A DNA stretch of 64,000 nucleotides from Liolophura sinensis (taxonomy: Eukaryota > Mollusca > Polyplacophora > Chitonida > Chitonidae): assembly GCF_032854445.1 (NCBI RefSeq), contig NC_088295.1, forward strand, positions 61,423,249 through 61,487,248. Reading direction: 5' to 3'. The notes below the pieces were generated by a model. That model worked only from the letters and a program-made list of their open reading frames with translations. It searched no databases and had not been told where the DNA came from. Shown piece after piece: positions 22,801-33,988 of this stretch. The position numbers were made by a program, and so were the translations under genes. Every line of letters starts with the position of its first letter. Position 1 is the first letter of the stretch.

Positions 22801-24828
22801 GCTATCAAGTACACAAGGAACGTGATAAGTGTGGACTGAGCTGTTATCGCTTGCCATTTATTCTACACATATATCCTTCACACCTTTCATCGCCAATCAC
22901 ATCTGTATACTCTCCTGCTAGTTGGAATGCTATTTCATGCATTTTGGAACTAAGACACAAATCGGTGCAAACGTTATTCATGTGTGTTTTAAATTAGCAT
23001 TAAGAAATTGTCGATAGCTGAATACATATCACTGCATAATTAACATTTGAAGTATAGAGTAAGCCTGTAAGCCATGGGATACTATCCCAAAGACTTCTCA
23101 AGTGTTTTTTCTCTTCATGTGGCACCTCTCAGTTCTTCTGTTATATTTATAAATAGACCTCAGTTGCCCTACAGCAGGTTTTGGACACAGGTCCAAAGCC
23201 TTCAGACCACTTTTTGGAGCATGTGTATATTGGATGTGAAACACACCCACGCCATTGCACATTCCAATTTTCCAAAAGGTGTTGAATGAGTTAAACTTAA
23301 CCGCAACCTATATTCTGAAAAGAGAGCTAAGCTTGACCCAAAACTTTCTTAAACCTGGCTGGCAAAGCACTTCTGTGTAAATTAACACTGACAACTCGAC
23401 CTCGATTCTTGCCATTCTTTTACACTTATGATGGTTACATTGACTAAACTCAAATATTCAAATTGATTATGGCCACTAATGAAAGGAACTTACAAACTGA
23501 CAATCTTTTAAACAAAAATGCTATTTTATGCAGATTTAACTAAAAATATAAATTTTCTACCTAATGTGAACTTAGTTTTAGCGTTTATATATTTGTTCAT
23601 TTCCTTTAACAGGAGCCTATAACCTTTCTCATTAATAAATATTAGCAAAATTATGACGAGAAACGATGTACAAGCTAAATGTAGGAACTTTGTCGAATAG
23701 AGTCAGGGCACTTTAGAGTTTTAGCAAATAGAACAGTGTTTTATTATTCGTGAATTTTTATGGCATATTAGGGTATTGCCAGACAGTTATAATAACTAGA
23801 ACTGTTTGTTAGCACTGTTAATTCCACATTCAGACAAACCGGTACTCATTTTTACGATTCACACAGTATTACCAGCGTTTGATGATGAATGTTCGAAACT
23901 TAAAGGAAACAGTTAGCTCCAAATTATATTCAGATAGACTGCTAAAAGTTATATCTTAGACTACTTTTACTCATATTTTAAAATGGGCTTGATGGGCTCT
24001 ATGACTAGTTCCAACGTACGGTGACGTCACATTACCTATTTTTGGGTTTGTATCCACGAGGACAATTCTGTGTGAACATTATTTATCCTTGGACAGTATG
24101 AGCTATTCCAACATTAAACGTTGTGTTGAGAATAGGACAAATTTCTTGTAGAGTCAGAATGCCTAAACATCGGCTTTAAGGTTGATAAAAAAAAACTTTC
24201 GTAAGAAAATCTTAGACAAATCTAAAGACAAGTTTACGGTAAAAATGTACAATGCACTCCATTACATTATATACCTTGAATTGGTTATTCGACTGTTCTT
24301 TGAGTATGAAGGAGAAAACCCAGAAGTCAGACTTAAGCATGTCAGTAAGACCTGACGGGCTGATATATTGGGCAGGTGATAAATGGTAGTCCTGACCCAC
24401 AGAACAGCGGCATACCTCGCCCAGGGCATGAACCAAATCTGTCCCGGGGTCAGTCTCACGCCGGTGAACTCTGTATACATGTGAGTTCTTTGAGCTATAC
24501 TGTACCTCGACTGGGAGGTTCAAGCAGTAGAACACTATTGACTATGACCTTGTTAAAATGTCAGGTTTTGTTATTGGTGCTAATGTGAAATGTTTCATTT
24601 TTGGGGGAAAATATATATGGAAAAGTGTTAGTAAATTAATGCGTTTTTAGAAAAAAAAGCATAACATCGTGTTTTGCAAAGAGATAAACAAGTTGTGGAA
24701 AAGGGGCCACCATGTTAAAACGTTTGAATGCTACATTTATCCTTGTAATCAAATTAAGTGATTGTACTTCGAAAGTGACGCCATATTGGTAAAACCTTTA
24801 CACAGATATATTGTATACAATACACCCA

Positions 24829-24919
<91 letters not shown>

Positions 24920-27900
24920 ATATATATGTATATTGGTACATTTGATGGACGTTAATTTTATGTTGAAGTAAAATCCGCCTTAATGACTCAGATGGTTCTT
25001 TCTGGTTCAGGCTACACCGCTGCATATATGCCTACACGCAGGTAATTTTGGAGGCGATGTATTCCAGCAGCCCAAGGCCGACGACTAGGCCATTTTACAA
25101 AATCGTCTGTAATTAGCATAAAACTTGCCCAACAACTTTGTAGTACTAATATGAGACGAACTTGACCAACTCGCATCGTTCAGATTGGCTGTTGCCATGG
25201 TGTCCGAGACCATATTAGATTTTTTCCTGGATTTTGTATTTTAGCAAATGTACGCAAGGTGGTGCAAATTAGCCTATCAGAAATATATCCACTGAGAAGA
25301 TAACTTCTGTAAGTATCTTGTTTGATTTGTCAACAGAAAATTTAATCCTGTTTGCATTTCTTAAAATTTAATTAATTTAGAAATTTTAGAAAATTTTTAG
25401 AACAATGGTTTAAAAATGTGATGGCCAGGCCAGCCTCCGCCTGCCTTGAGCTACTGGAGTAGTCTTAATTCAACCAAATAGCTTTATCCGAGGCCTACCA
25501 CAATACGGGACGGCGTCGTATAAGTGAAATATTCTTGAGTACTGCGTAAATCACCAATCAAATAAGTAAATAAGTAACTTTATTTTTTATTATTCCATAC
25601 ACCGTCGTCTCACAACTTATGATTAGTTTTTTTTTCTTTCGTCAAAGATGTATTTAAATACGTGTGTTGCAATGTTTGAAACCTTAGTAAGTCAAGCATG
25701 TGGTAATGCTGTTTGAGTGAGTGAGTGCTTGGGGTTTAATGTTGTACTTAACAATTTTTCAGTCACATGACGACGAAGGAATCCTTAGAGTTCATGTAAT
25801 GTGCCTCCTTGTTGTAGGACGGATTTCCACGGCTCTTTTATCTAGACCTGCTTCACTGAGACGCCTTACCAAAGACAAGTAAGCCGACCCGAACGAGCCA
25901 CTATACTGATATGTCAACCTGTCGTTTCACTGTCCCCTAATGCGGTTTAAGCATGATGCTTTGCGTCAATCTATCTTATTTGATGAACCATGCACAACAA
26001 TGATTGCTTTTTAATTTAAAAGCAACAGCTGACTCCTGAGTATACGATTTGCGTACGGAGAGCATATAAAGATCATTGATGGCCTTGTTTTGTTGTATCC
26101 GCTACCGGTGATAAATTCGACCGAAGGTTTCTTTATAACGTACCAGTAGAACAGCACAGTGACACGAGCACCTTAAAGCAATGCGGTCGCTGTGCATCAG
26201 TCCATGTTCTGCTCACGCTGACTTCCTTTCCGGTAGTGTATGTTGGCTTCTCCGCCTGGTTTCCTTCCACCATATAATGCTGGCCGCCGTCGTATAAATA
26301 AACTATTCTTTATTTAGTACGACGTAGAACATCAACTAAATAGATAAATAAATTGTTAAGGATATACTGCCTGGTGTTTAGTCCAGAGAAAATTGTTTCA
26401 GTTTCGACTGGAAATGAGTTGAGGCTATATGGTATATTATGCTATTCCCTGACGCCTAGCACTATGGGTGAGGGCATAAGAATGACTTAAACTTGTAATA
26501 CCGGAACTAAAAAGATGAAAGCATCGGAAATCATAAGACTATGATGTTTATTTTTAAGCTCTGTTTTATTGAGAAACTTTAATACATGCGTCGAATTAAG
26601 CTAAACTAAAATCGTTTTATTCTGTATGGTTTCGTGCATGACTTTCTTGTTAAAGCGATTAACTTATGCAAAGACAGTATATTATCATGCACTCAGTATC
26701 TATGCCCGTCTTCGTCGCTTTAGACTTTCCCACTTCCTCATGGGCTGTTGTAAAAGCAGAATATTGTTCACACAATATCAATATCTGGTTCAGTTAACCT
26801 CATCAGGCACTCATCACACAGTTTGCTTGTTGTATTATTGGCCTTGTAAATCCTTTGTTACAAAGGCGAAATATACACAGATATATACAATATATTATTG
26901 TACGTTGAAACATGAGTTTTCTATTACTACAAATCTGGTCACCACATGTTTTCCCTGACATTTGAAGCAGCTCCTGTGGGGAGACCAGTGCTCTACTTCT
27001 TGAGGGCAACCGCCGGTCAAGGCTGTATATTAGCTCGTTTTCTACTGGGGTGTCAAAGGTAGCATTATACACGTTCACTCCGCCTTTCTTACCATGAAAA
27101 TATAGAGTGTGTGGCTGTGGATAAAATACTGTAATAAAAATGACAATACCCTGGCTTTGGCCGGCATGAACACAAGCGTATTTTGATTCAGTTAATATAT
27201 TCAGTACGGCTAAGGATATACTTAAAAAACATTCTTGGAGATCTATTGTCACATGGTAACTATTTTATCGGCTTGAGACAAGAACAGCTAGATTTCATCG
27301 CCAAAGGACAAGGCATAATAACTGTATTGCTTTAACACGGAGTCTCTTGTTTTTATCTCGTTATCGGTAACATAGTAAATGTCGTCTTTTTATAGGAGAG
27401 TTTTCATGAAACTGCCAATTTTGTGATCCTTTTATATATGGATTGGTGATACTTGTGCTCATGATAATGTATGAAGTGGTGCTATAATAAACTTAACCGT
27501 GCCCATACCAAATTGTGGATCGGGAAGCAGTAATGGAGATATATCTTGACAGTCAATCAGATAAGCCTTATTTTTACGCTGTGAAAAACTTAAACGCTTT
27601 CTGGATCCATGTTCTTTAGCATTAAGATTGAAGCATCTGCCAAAGTGCTTAGCAAAGATGAGAATTTACTGTGTGCAGTTAAAGAAGACAGGGTTTTCAC
27701 GGTAATTGTGTTTTTCTGCTACACTTAATTTCAACTGCTGGCAGGTACCTAATGTTCCGTGAACGCCAGCTCAACGAGGGTTTCCCAACTGCATACCAAG
27801 AGTCGAGAAGACGACTATGAGAGGAGGATAAAATACATATATTCTAACGTAGACATATACACTCACCTAAACGTGTCTGACGGGATTCTAATGGAACACT

Positions 27901-30900
27901 GATTGTTTTACAAATTACAATGTCACTTTCATTCTGAGAACAATTGTTGATGTTTTCCTTGCGTCTGCAATGATTCAAATGGTAGTTTATGAATTTCGTT
28001 GAAACTGTAGTTTTTCTTATTTGTTGTAGCTATTGCTGTTCGTTTCTTAACACGGAGGTTTATTGGAGAATACGACCAAACTTCAGGTAATGGTTTTTGA
28101 TATATACACACGTTTTCTAAAATTAAACATATACAGTCATGAAGGCCATACTCAAGACTTTTCACCTGTGTGATAGGATAGGAATTTTGTGGGGGATTTT
28201 AGAATCAGAACATTTATTACCATCAAGACCAAAGGAACAATGAAATAGCTATATCAGATTGCTACACAAAAGCAATCAGAGCTTTCCGACTAACGTGAAC
28301 CAGTGTAGGTATGTGCCTATGTATATTTTCGTTTTCCATGCAGCTGGACATTATTCTGTGAATATCAGAACGAATAGCCTGTACATGTATTGTCTTTATT
28401 TCAGAATCTAAATACAAGTACACAACGGTTGTCGATGGTGAATCCGTCTCGTTTGAAATACTGGACACCCGATCTACGGTAGGTGTTTAATTTTTAGTAA
28501 TTCTATACTAGTCATGTCTTATAAATTGCAAGTAACATCATTTTGTATTTCTTTTACCTAATTCTGCTTACGCCATAGTGCTAGGGGACGTGTAATTTAC
28601 TACTATTTAAGAATTTGCCTAAAGAGTTAGAATAATAAGCCTACCCTAATTTTGTTTAATCGAGCATACAGGCAATATTTTACTGGTTATGTTTGAGCAT
28701 TTGCCAACTATCACACAGTCGTTGCTGCTCTGGTTTTACTCTCTATAAGCTGTATGTTTGGAAGGTAGATAAGGCCATCATCGTACCATCGTCCCATCGC
28801 CCGGCCATGGCACCGTTAGCACCATTCTCAAAAAGTTATCACTTATACGAGGGGGGGGGGAGGGGGCGGGCAGCTTTATGACTGGATGAAACCGGAGTTA
28901 TCGTCTGGACTCTGCAGCAATAGGGTTATTGAGTGCCACAAAGAATGTAAATATAACCAAACTATAGACACTGCGACAAAGCTACCAAATCCACCTATTG
29001 CATACCCCGGTTTGTTGCATAATCTTATCCTACAAAACGCTGTATATAGGTGAAACACGTAAGACATCGAAACCTAAAGCCGTGGCGAAATGTCCTGATC
29101 TGTTTTCAATAACAACAATACAGTGGTAAATGCTCAAGCAGAGATACTTTAAATAAGACTGTGCGGTCTATCTGAATGAACCTACATCATTTCTCCGTCT
29201 TAGCTCGGAATGTCTGGTGTTCGGCAGAGGCAGTACATATGTAACACACATAACTGTAAGCACTTTGTCCTGACATATACTCATTTTCCTTTGGCAACCT
29301 CTGGATACCTGATGTAAAAACAAAGAGAGATATGATTTATCGTGTTGTCTTCTACACACTTCATGTTTATCTACATAGATCATTTCAAGCATTGAGCTGC
29401 ATGTTAGGTATGTAATGATCTGGTGAAAGTCCAAATGGCTCGTTATTTTTCCTCTTTCACATCTATAGTTTACTTTCGTTTGGTTTTTACGTTGATGGAT
29501 TCGGTAATAATAACACGGTGTTTTCTTACTGCGTCAATTTAATTAGGTTGGCATGTGTGTGGTGCAGCGATATTAATGTTCAGCTGTTTCAACACCGACT
29601 TGACGCCTCGTCAACTCATTATTTACTGACACCAGGATGGCGTACGTTGTGTGTTCATTTAAGGTGTGGTAACAATAGTAATATTGCGCTGACAATGTGA
29701 TGACACAGTTCATCCCAAAAATTTAGAGTAAATGAAGAGTAAAAATTTAGCTTGTTAAGTGATGTGAGATTGACTTATTATGCTCGTATAATTCAGCATA
29801 TATTTTACAACCGGAAACGCTTGTTACATTATTCAAAATTGTGTGCATGGCTGCAAGTTAATCAAAAAGATTTTGCAGGGATGCTGCGTTTACTACCAAC
29901 CCTCTTTATTCCAATATTCTTATTTTCTCTCAAGCATACTTGTTTTTATCCTTCTTTCATGTAAGCAAGCTGCGAGCCTCCTCGGCTCAGTTGGTTGGCG
30001 CGCTAGATCAGTGTAAAGACCCAGAAGCCTGTCACCATTGCGGCCGTTGTGAGTTCAAGTCCAGCTCATGCTGGCTTCCTTTCGGGCCGTACGTGGGAAG
30101 GTCAGCGAGCAGCCTGTGGATGGTCGTGGGTTTCCCCCGATCCCTGCTCGGTTTCCTCCCACCAAAATGCCGTCGTATAAGTGAAATATTCTTGAGTATG
30201 GCGTATAACATCAAGCAAATGAATAAATAAATAAATTTAAGCAAGCTTATATGTTGTCAGTGGCTATAGGTGCTTTTTGTCCTGTATGTGTAGAATGAAG
30301 ATTTACCTTAGGTACTTTTAATTTTCATATTCAACCACTGGAACCTGTGGTATCGTATGGGCTAATTTGATTGTAAATAAAGTGGAAATACATGATATAC
30401 ATGACATTCGGAAAATAACAGTAGTACAGTCAAGCTCAACCGACGTCCTTAAAATAAATTATGAGTCATGAGATAAGCAATTGATTTCAATATCGACTTA
30501 TGTCTAAACTTTTGGTTGAGAAATTTCTTGACACTACTGCATGTAGATAATTATCCATCGGTATCATAAAATGTTTGCTGTCTCAAAATAATTAGGAAAA
30601 AGAACAAAATAAAATTATAAACAGCAACATGCATTAAAAGTCTCTATAAGTGTCTGTAAAAAAGAAACATCTCTCCCGAGCAAATGGAAGGTTTAACTTC
30701 AAATCGTTCTTTTCAATAACCATCCTGCAATGAAAGAGTACACATTTTAGGCAAAATGAAGTACATATCAATTTACAGCTGTATATTCAGGTACAAAGTC
30801 TACATAAGTACAAGACTTCTGAGCCCAGTTATTCGAAAGTGTACAGCCTTAGTTAATATTGGTATTAAGCCATCTTTTATATTAAAAATTTTAGCCAAAC

Positions 30901-33900
30901 TTAGCAGCCAATGCAGTTCTCCAAAGTCAGATTATAACAGCTGCAGATTTAGTTCATATTTAATGTTATGTTACACCATTTTTAGGCTACAAACTTGAAG
31001 ACGTGGCTTAAAGTTATGTCTGGCTATTAAATCTTGAACCTGTTTTGAACAATTGGGCCCTTGGCATCAGATAAATGGCGTGTGGCACTATTAGAGCGTC
31101 TCTGTGCATACTATGTACCCGTAAATACAAACAACTAGAACTAATGATGTTGACTGTTGAACCTTTTAACTCCGGGTATTTAGTAAACCACTCCAGTGAT
31201 TGGCTAACGTTTCTAGTCTCGCGGGAACAAATTAATCTTACGTCGCACCTGTTGTTTCTAGTTTATGCTGTAACGATTTTTGGCGTGCTAACATTCCGCT
31301 CTCTGTTCTTGCCGTAACTCAAACCAACGCTTTGTTGTTTTCCCGGATACAAGTCACAAGTGCTTTGCCAACTCCTGTAGGCCTCCATCACAAGGTTAGC
31401 TCTCTGGGGAAGACAGCACACCAGCGTTGCATCCCAGTAGACTGCTGAAGGACTTTATCTTATATTCTAGATGAAGGAGAACGCATAGGCCTAAGTGTCG
31501 CCCAAAAAAGTACCAAATGATTATAGACAAAATGTTTTTACTATGACAAACGTTTAAATCTTCATCCGGAAGCCTAATTTGTCTTCATCTTTCCAATGAA
31601 AGCATCAAAGATTGATCTTCATGCGTGAATTTGACGTGACATGTCACTCCTCCCACTGGGCTAAAACACAAGCATTTGCGTGATCTGTCCCAGAATTAAA
31701 AGCATACAATAAAAACTAAATTTTTGTGCATATTTTGCATACTCGTGGAATTTTAATGTGTAGCATTGCAATCTTGTAGCGAAACGTTAATTAATTACAC
31801 AACCGTGCTACAACTATATGTACATGTATTAATTATAAAAACACAATTACCTGTAACAGACAGGTGCAACGACTCACGTCAGGTTCAACGCTTTTGTTCA
31901 ACGCCTTGAGCAAGAGTCGCCGCTTCAGTACCCAATCAAAGTTCATTAGAGCCATTTACTTAAGCCAGGCTCCATTACTAAAGGATGCTCGAATATTTCT
32001 AGGATCTGTTTGTCTCCAGTCATTTGTTTGGTTTAAAACGTGTCTAATATATTCGGTTGCAGGACGGGGACCATGGTGCTCGTGATGACGTCATACGGTG
32101 GGCGGACGGATTTATGTTAATATACTCTGTGACGAGCCGAAAGAGTTTCGACGCTCTTCACGACATCAAACGTCGGATAGAAGAGGGTAAGAAGGCTACC
32201 CACGTCCCCATGGTGGTTCTAGGCAACAAATCCGATATGACACACGTGCGACAGGTTACCAACGACGAAGGTACGACCGTTATAAATGTGGATGAATTAA
32301 GTGAGAAATGTTTAAAAGTATACTTATGCTATCACACTTATTTCAGTCAGGCATGCATAGACAGTATAGACAATGTGCTCGAGAGATGCTCAAGAATAGT
32401 TTACTTATATTGTCAAGTTCATGTGTAACCTAATACAAGAGAGTGAAATATCTCACCTGGCTTCCCATGCGAAAGTGTGTATTGAACACCCAACCTGCAT
32501 GGTCAAGACATAAAGGTCTGGGAGGGTCTAGACGGCAGATCTTAATAATGTTACTGTTGACGTCGTTGAGAGGCATTTGGAAGTGGAAGCGGAAAACATT
32601 ACAAAGTTGTAGTTATGTGCCGAATAACGGTATTAGTATCCACACCGAAACGTCTCTGACAAGAGAGATGTACTTTACAGTTATAAAACTCTATAATAAT
32701 TTAACGTTCATTTTTATGTGTGTATGAAGTCCTTGTTATGGTACAGTGCCGTCTTGTAGACTGTTTGCTGTTACATCGAATTCCACTGAAATTATTTGGA
32801 TTAAATACCAATTAAAGTTTTTCTGTAGTTGCGTAAATGGCTGACCATGCAGTATATAGTGGTGTTTTTTATGCCAACCCTTAGCTGCATCTTTAAGCGT
32901 TTCCTCGACCCTGGTTATCCTGAACCCACAAACCTGGCCACTGTAGCATAAACATAGTGTATATGTAAGCAATATGTAAAACCCGATTATGCACGTGCAT
33001 AAAAGAACAGTTAAGACTGACTGCGAAATTTACGTCGATTTCCTAAGAGTAAGTTGAAATGCTGACGTATACAGGTAATCGTAGCGTGAATATTCTGGAG
33101 TCGGGTATATAACACCTCCCCTGGTTCTTTCCTTATCGATGACAGGCAAATGAAAAGTCACGAAATACTGAGATAGCCATTTGATTGTGAATGAAAATTG
33201 TTGATTATCTGATTATTTATGTAGGAAGTATATAGGCTTTATCTCCCCCCTTCTCTCTTTGATTCAATAACATCTCCACTTGCCGACTTATGCATACAGC
33301 ATTTGTTATGGCCATTAGGAAACTAATACTGTTACCTGCTAGATAACGGTGGTAAGAGCTGTCGAGCAAAGTTGGCTTTTCTGGCAGATATTTGTTTTTG
33401 TTTTCACGGTACAGTAATACACACAGAATGGTGGACTGACAGCTGAAAGACTTCGGTTTAAGATTTTTTTAGGATGTTTCCCCTATATCTAAATATAAGT
33501 AAGTGTTGATGGTGCACATGATGGAAAATATACTGAAGCACCTAGTCCTCTCCTATAGTGTTAAATATGTTTCCCTGTGATCAGTAAGTGCATGGTAGTC
33601 ATCAAAGCATTTCCTAAGCTGAGATATAGTTAGGTCTGTTACAACACCTTTAAGCTCCAGTCACTCTAAAAGTACCGTTAAACACCAAGCACTCTAAAAG
33701 TACCGACAGGATGTATATAAATAAAAGGTTACCGGGTTGTACATGTACTTCAGACAAGGGTGTAATGGTGCGAGTTTACGAACTGGGTTTCTAAAGGCTG
33801 AAACATGTTATCTTCTAACAGGTGCTCGGCTGGGTGCTGATTTTGCCTGCCCATTTCTGGAACTCTCAGCATCAGAGGATGTGGTTAAAGTGGTGGAAGC

Positions 33901-33988
33901 CTTTCACAGTCTTTGTCGCGAAGTGGTAGAATACAAACGCCGTTCACGGACATTCTTGGACCGGGTGTTTGGCCTCAAGAAATCTTGA
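16751..33988 (+). CDS. RERG/RASL12-type Ras-family GTPase
   Basis: Five exons join in phase: 16751-16874, 28030-28086, 28405-28478, 32063-32270 and 33822-33988 (TGA 33986-33988), giving 209 residues. An in-frame TGA at 16706-16708 supports the ATG at 16751; Met32, just before the P-loop, is an alternative start. G1 is GMDGVGKS (34-41), and switch I is FIGEYDQT with Thr59 at the Ras Thr35 position. The G3 segment reads LDTRST (80-85), so the DxxG Gly and the following Gln are lost. G4 is NKSD (140-143) and G5 is SAS (170-172). The C terminus ends in basic FGLKKS without a CAAX box, as in RERG. The WADGFMLIYSV, LGNKSDM and LCREV segments point to the RERG/RASL12 group. A cytosolic, non-prenylated regulator with altered hydrolysis is an inference. 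The first intron is 11.2 kb. Confidence 0.87.
17514..17746. mobile_element. MITE with GGGCC..GTTGTTCGAAA termini
   Basis: The left end GGGCCGAGTTGTTCGAAAG and right end TGGACGAACCGTGCCC are imperfect inverted repeats. The interior matches 30821-31060: CAGCAGTCAATGCAGTTCTCC versus CAGCAGCCAATGCAGTTCTCC. Confidence 0.75.
18935..19155 (-). mobile_element. SINE B copy
   Basis: On the - strand it reads GGCCAAATAGTCAGAGTGTCC, then a GGATCAAACCCGG B-box region and GGAAACAGGACTG. It lies 0.2 kb from another SINE B in the opposite orientation. Confidence 0.75.
19363..19712 (+). mobile_element. SINE B copy with an intact 3' end
   Basis: The head is GGTGGCCTTATGGTTAAAGTG and the B-box-like part GGGGATCAACCCC. 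The body has GGAAACAGGACTGGTTGGCC and the tail ends GTTAAAGTACGACGTTAAACCC, followed by ACAT microsatellite units to 19748. The tail matches SINE C. Confidence 0.85.
24834..24916. repeat. (TA)n microsatellite
   Basis: An uninterrupted alternating AT run of about 80 bp. It produces artefactual Tyr-Ile open frames on both strands. Confidence 0.97.
25515..25580 (+). mobile_element. SINE A 3'-end fragment
   Basis: Contains GTCGTATAAGTGAAATATTC, TTGAGTACTGCGTAAATCAC and an AAGTAAATAAGTAA tail. Confidence 0.75.
25716..25955 (-). mobile_element. SINE C copy
   Basis: Starts with GAGTGAGTGAG and GGGGTTTAATGTTGTACTTAA on the + strand, the reverse of the family tail. It runs through CTGCTTCACTGAGACGCCTTACC to a region matching 5900-6000. 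Confidence 0.8.
26158..26352 (+). mobile_element. Degenerate SINE A
   Basis: Diverged tRNA-related part (GCAATGCGGTCGCTGTG), then CTTCCACCATATAATGCTGGC, CGCCGTCGTATAAATAAA and an AGATAAATAAATT tail. Confidence 0.7.
28030..28086 (+). CDS. GTPase exon 2 (switch I)
   Basis: A 57-nt exon between acceptor TTGTTGTAG and donor TTCAG|GTAATG, coding AIAVRFLTRRFIGEYDQTS. It supplies the effector region that would otherwise be missing, and both phases agree with the neighbouring exons. Confidence 0.88.
28836..28896 (-). mobile_element. SINE A scrap with a poly-G run
   Basis: TCACTTATACGA is followed by a run of G and then TTATGACTGGATGAAACCGG, which aligns with the SINE A centre in - orientation. Very short. 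Confidence 0.45.
29972..30237 (+). mobile_element. SINE A, full length, with target-site duplication
   Basis: A-box-like GGCTCAGTTGGTTGGCGCGC and B-box-like GAGTTCAAGTCC are both present, with the family tail GAATAAATAAATAAATT. TAAGCAAGCT flanks it at 29962-29971 and 30238-30247. Confidence 0.9.
30821..31060. mobile_element. MITE with GGGCCCAATTGTTCAAAAC termini
   Basis: The left end GAGCCCAGTTATTCGAAAG and right end GTTTTGAACAATTGGGCCC form imperfect terminal inverted repeats around a 200-bp interior without coding content. Related to 17514-17746. Confidence 0.8.
32063..32270 (+). CDS. GTPase exon 4 (NKSD motif)
   Basis: A 208-nt exon coding IRWADGFMLIYSV and VVLGNKSDMTHVRQVT. It ends on G before GTACGA, completed to Gly by the exon at 33822. 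It begins directly after the degenerate DTRST sequence of exon 3. Confidence 0.9.
32271..33821 (+). other. GTPase intron 4
   Basis: A 1.55-kb intron, AT-rich, with no element I recognise. A short direct repeat, CACTCTAAAAGTACCG, occurs twice around 33661-33705. Confidence 0.6.

Larger units (their letters stand above)
16875..28029 (+). other. GTPase intron 1
   Basis: An 11.2-kb intron. It holds a MITE (17514-17746), two SINE B copies (18935-19155 and 19363-19712), a TA microsatellite (24834-24916), SINE A pieces near 25.5 and 26.2 kb and a SINE C (25716-25955). Long open frames within it, such as 26803-27252 on the - strand, lack a plausible start or any known family. Confidence 0.7.
28479..32062 (+). 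other. GTPase intron 3
   Basis: A 3.6-kb intron with a G-rich SINE A scrap (28836-28896), a full-length SINE A (29972-30237) and a MITE (30821-31060). No other coding exon is recognised. Confidence 0.7.

Noticed and set aside
24762-25025. Open frames encoding Tyr-Ile repeats on both strands
   Set aside because: Direct translation of the (TA)n microsatellite.
26803-27252. A 149-codon - strand open frame inside GTPase intron 1
   Set aside because: It begins at GTG and has no recognisable domain or splice support.
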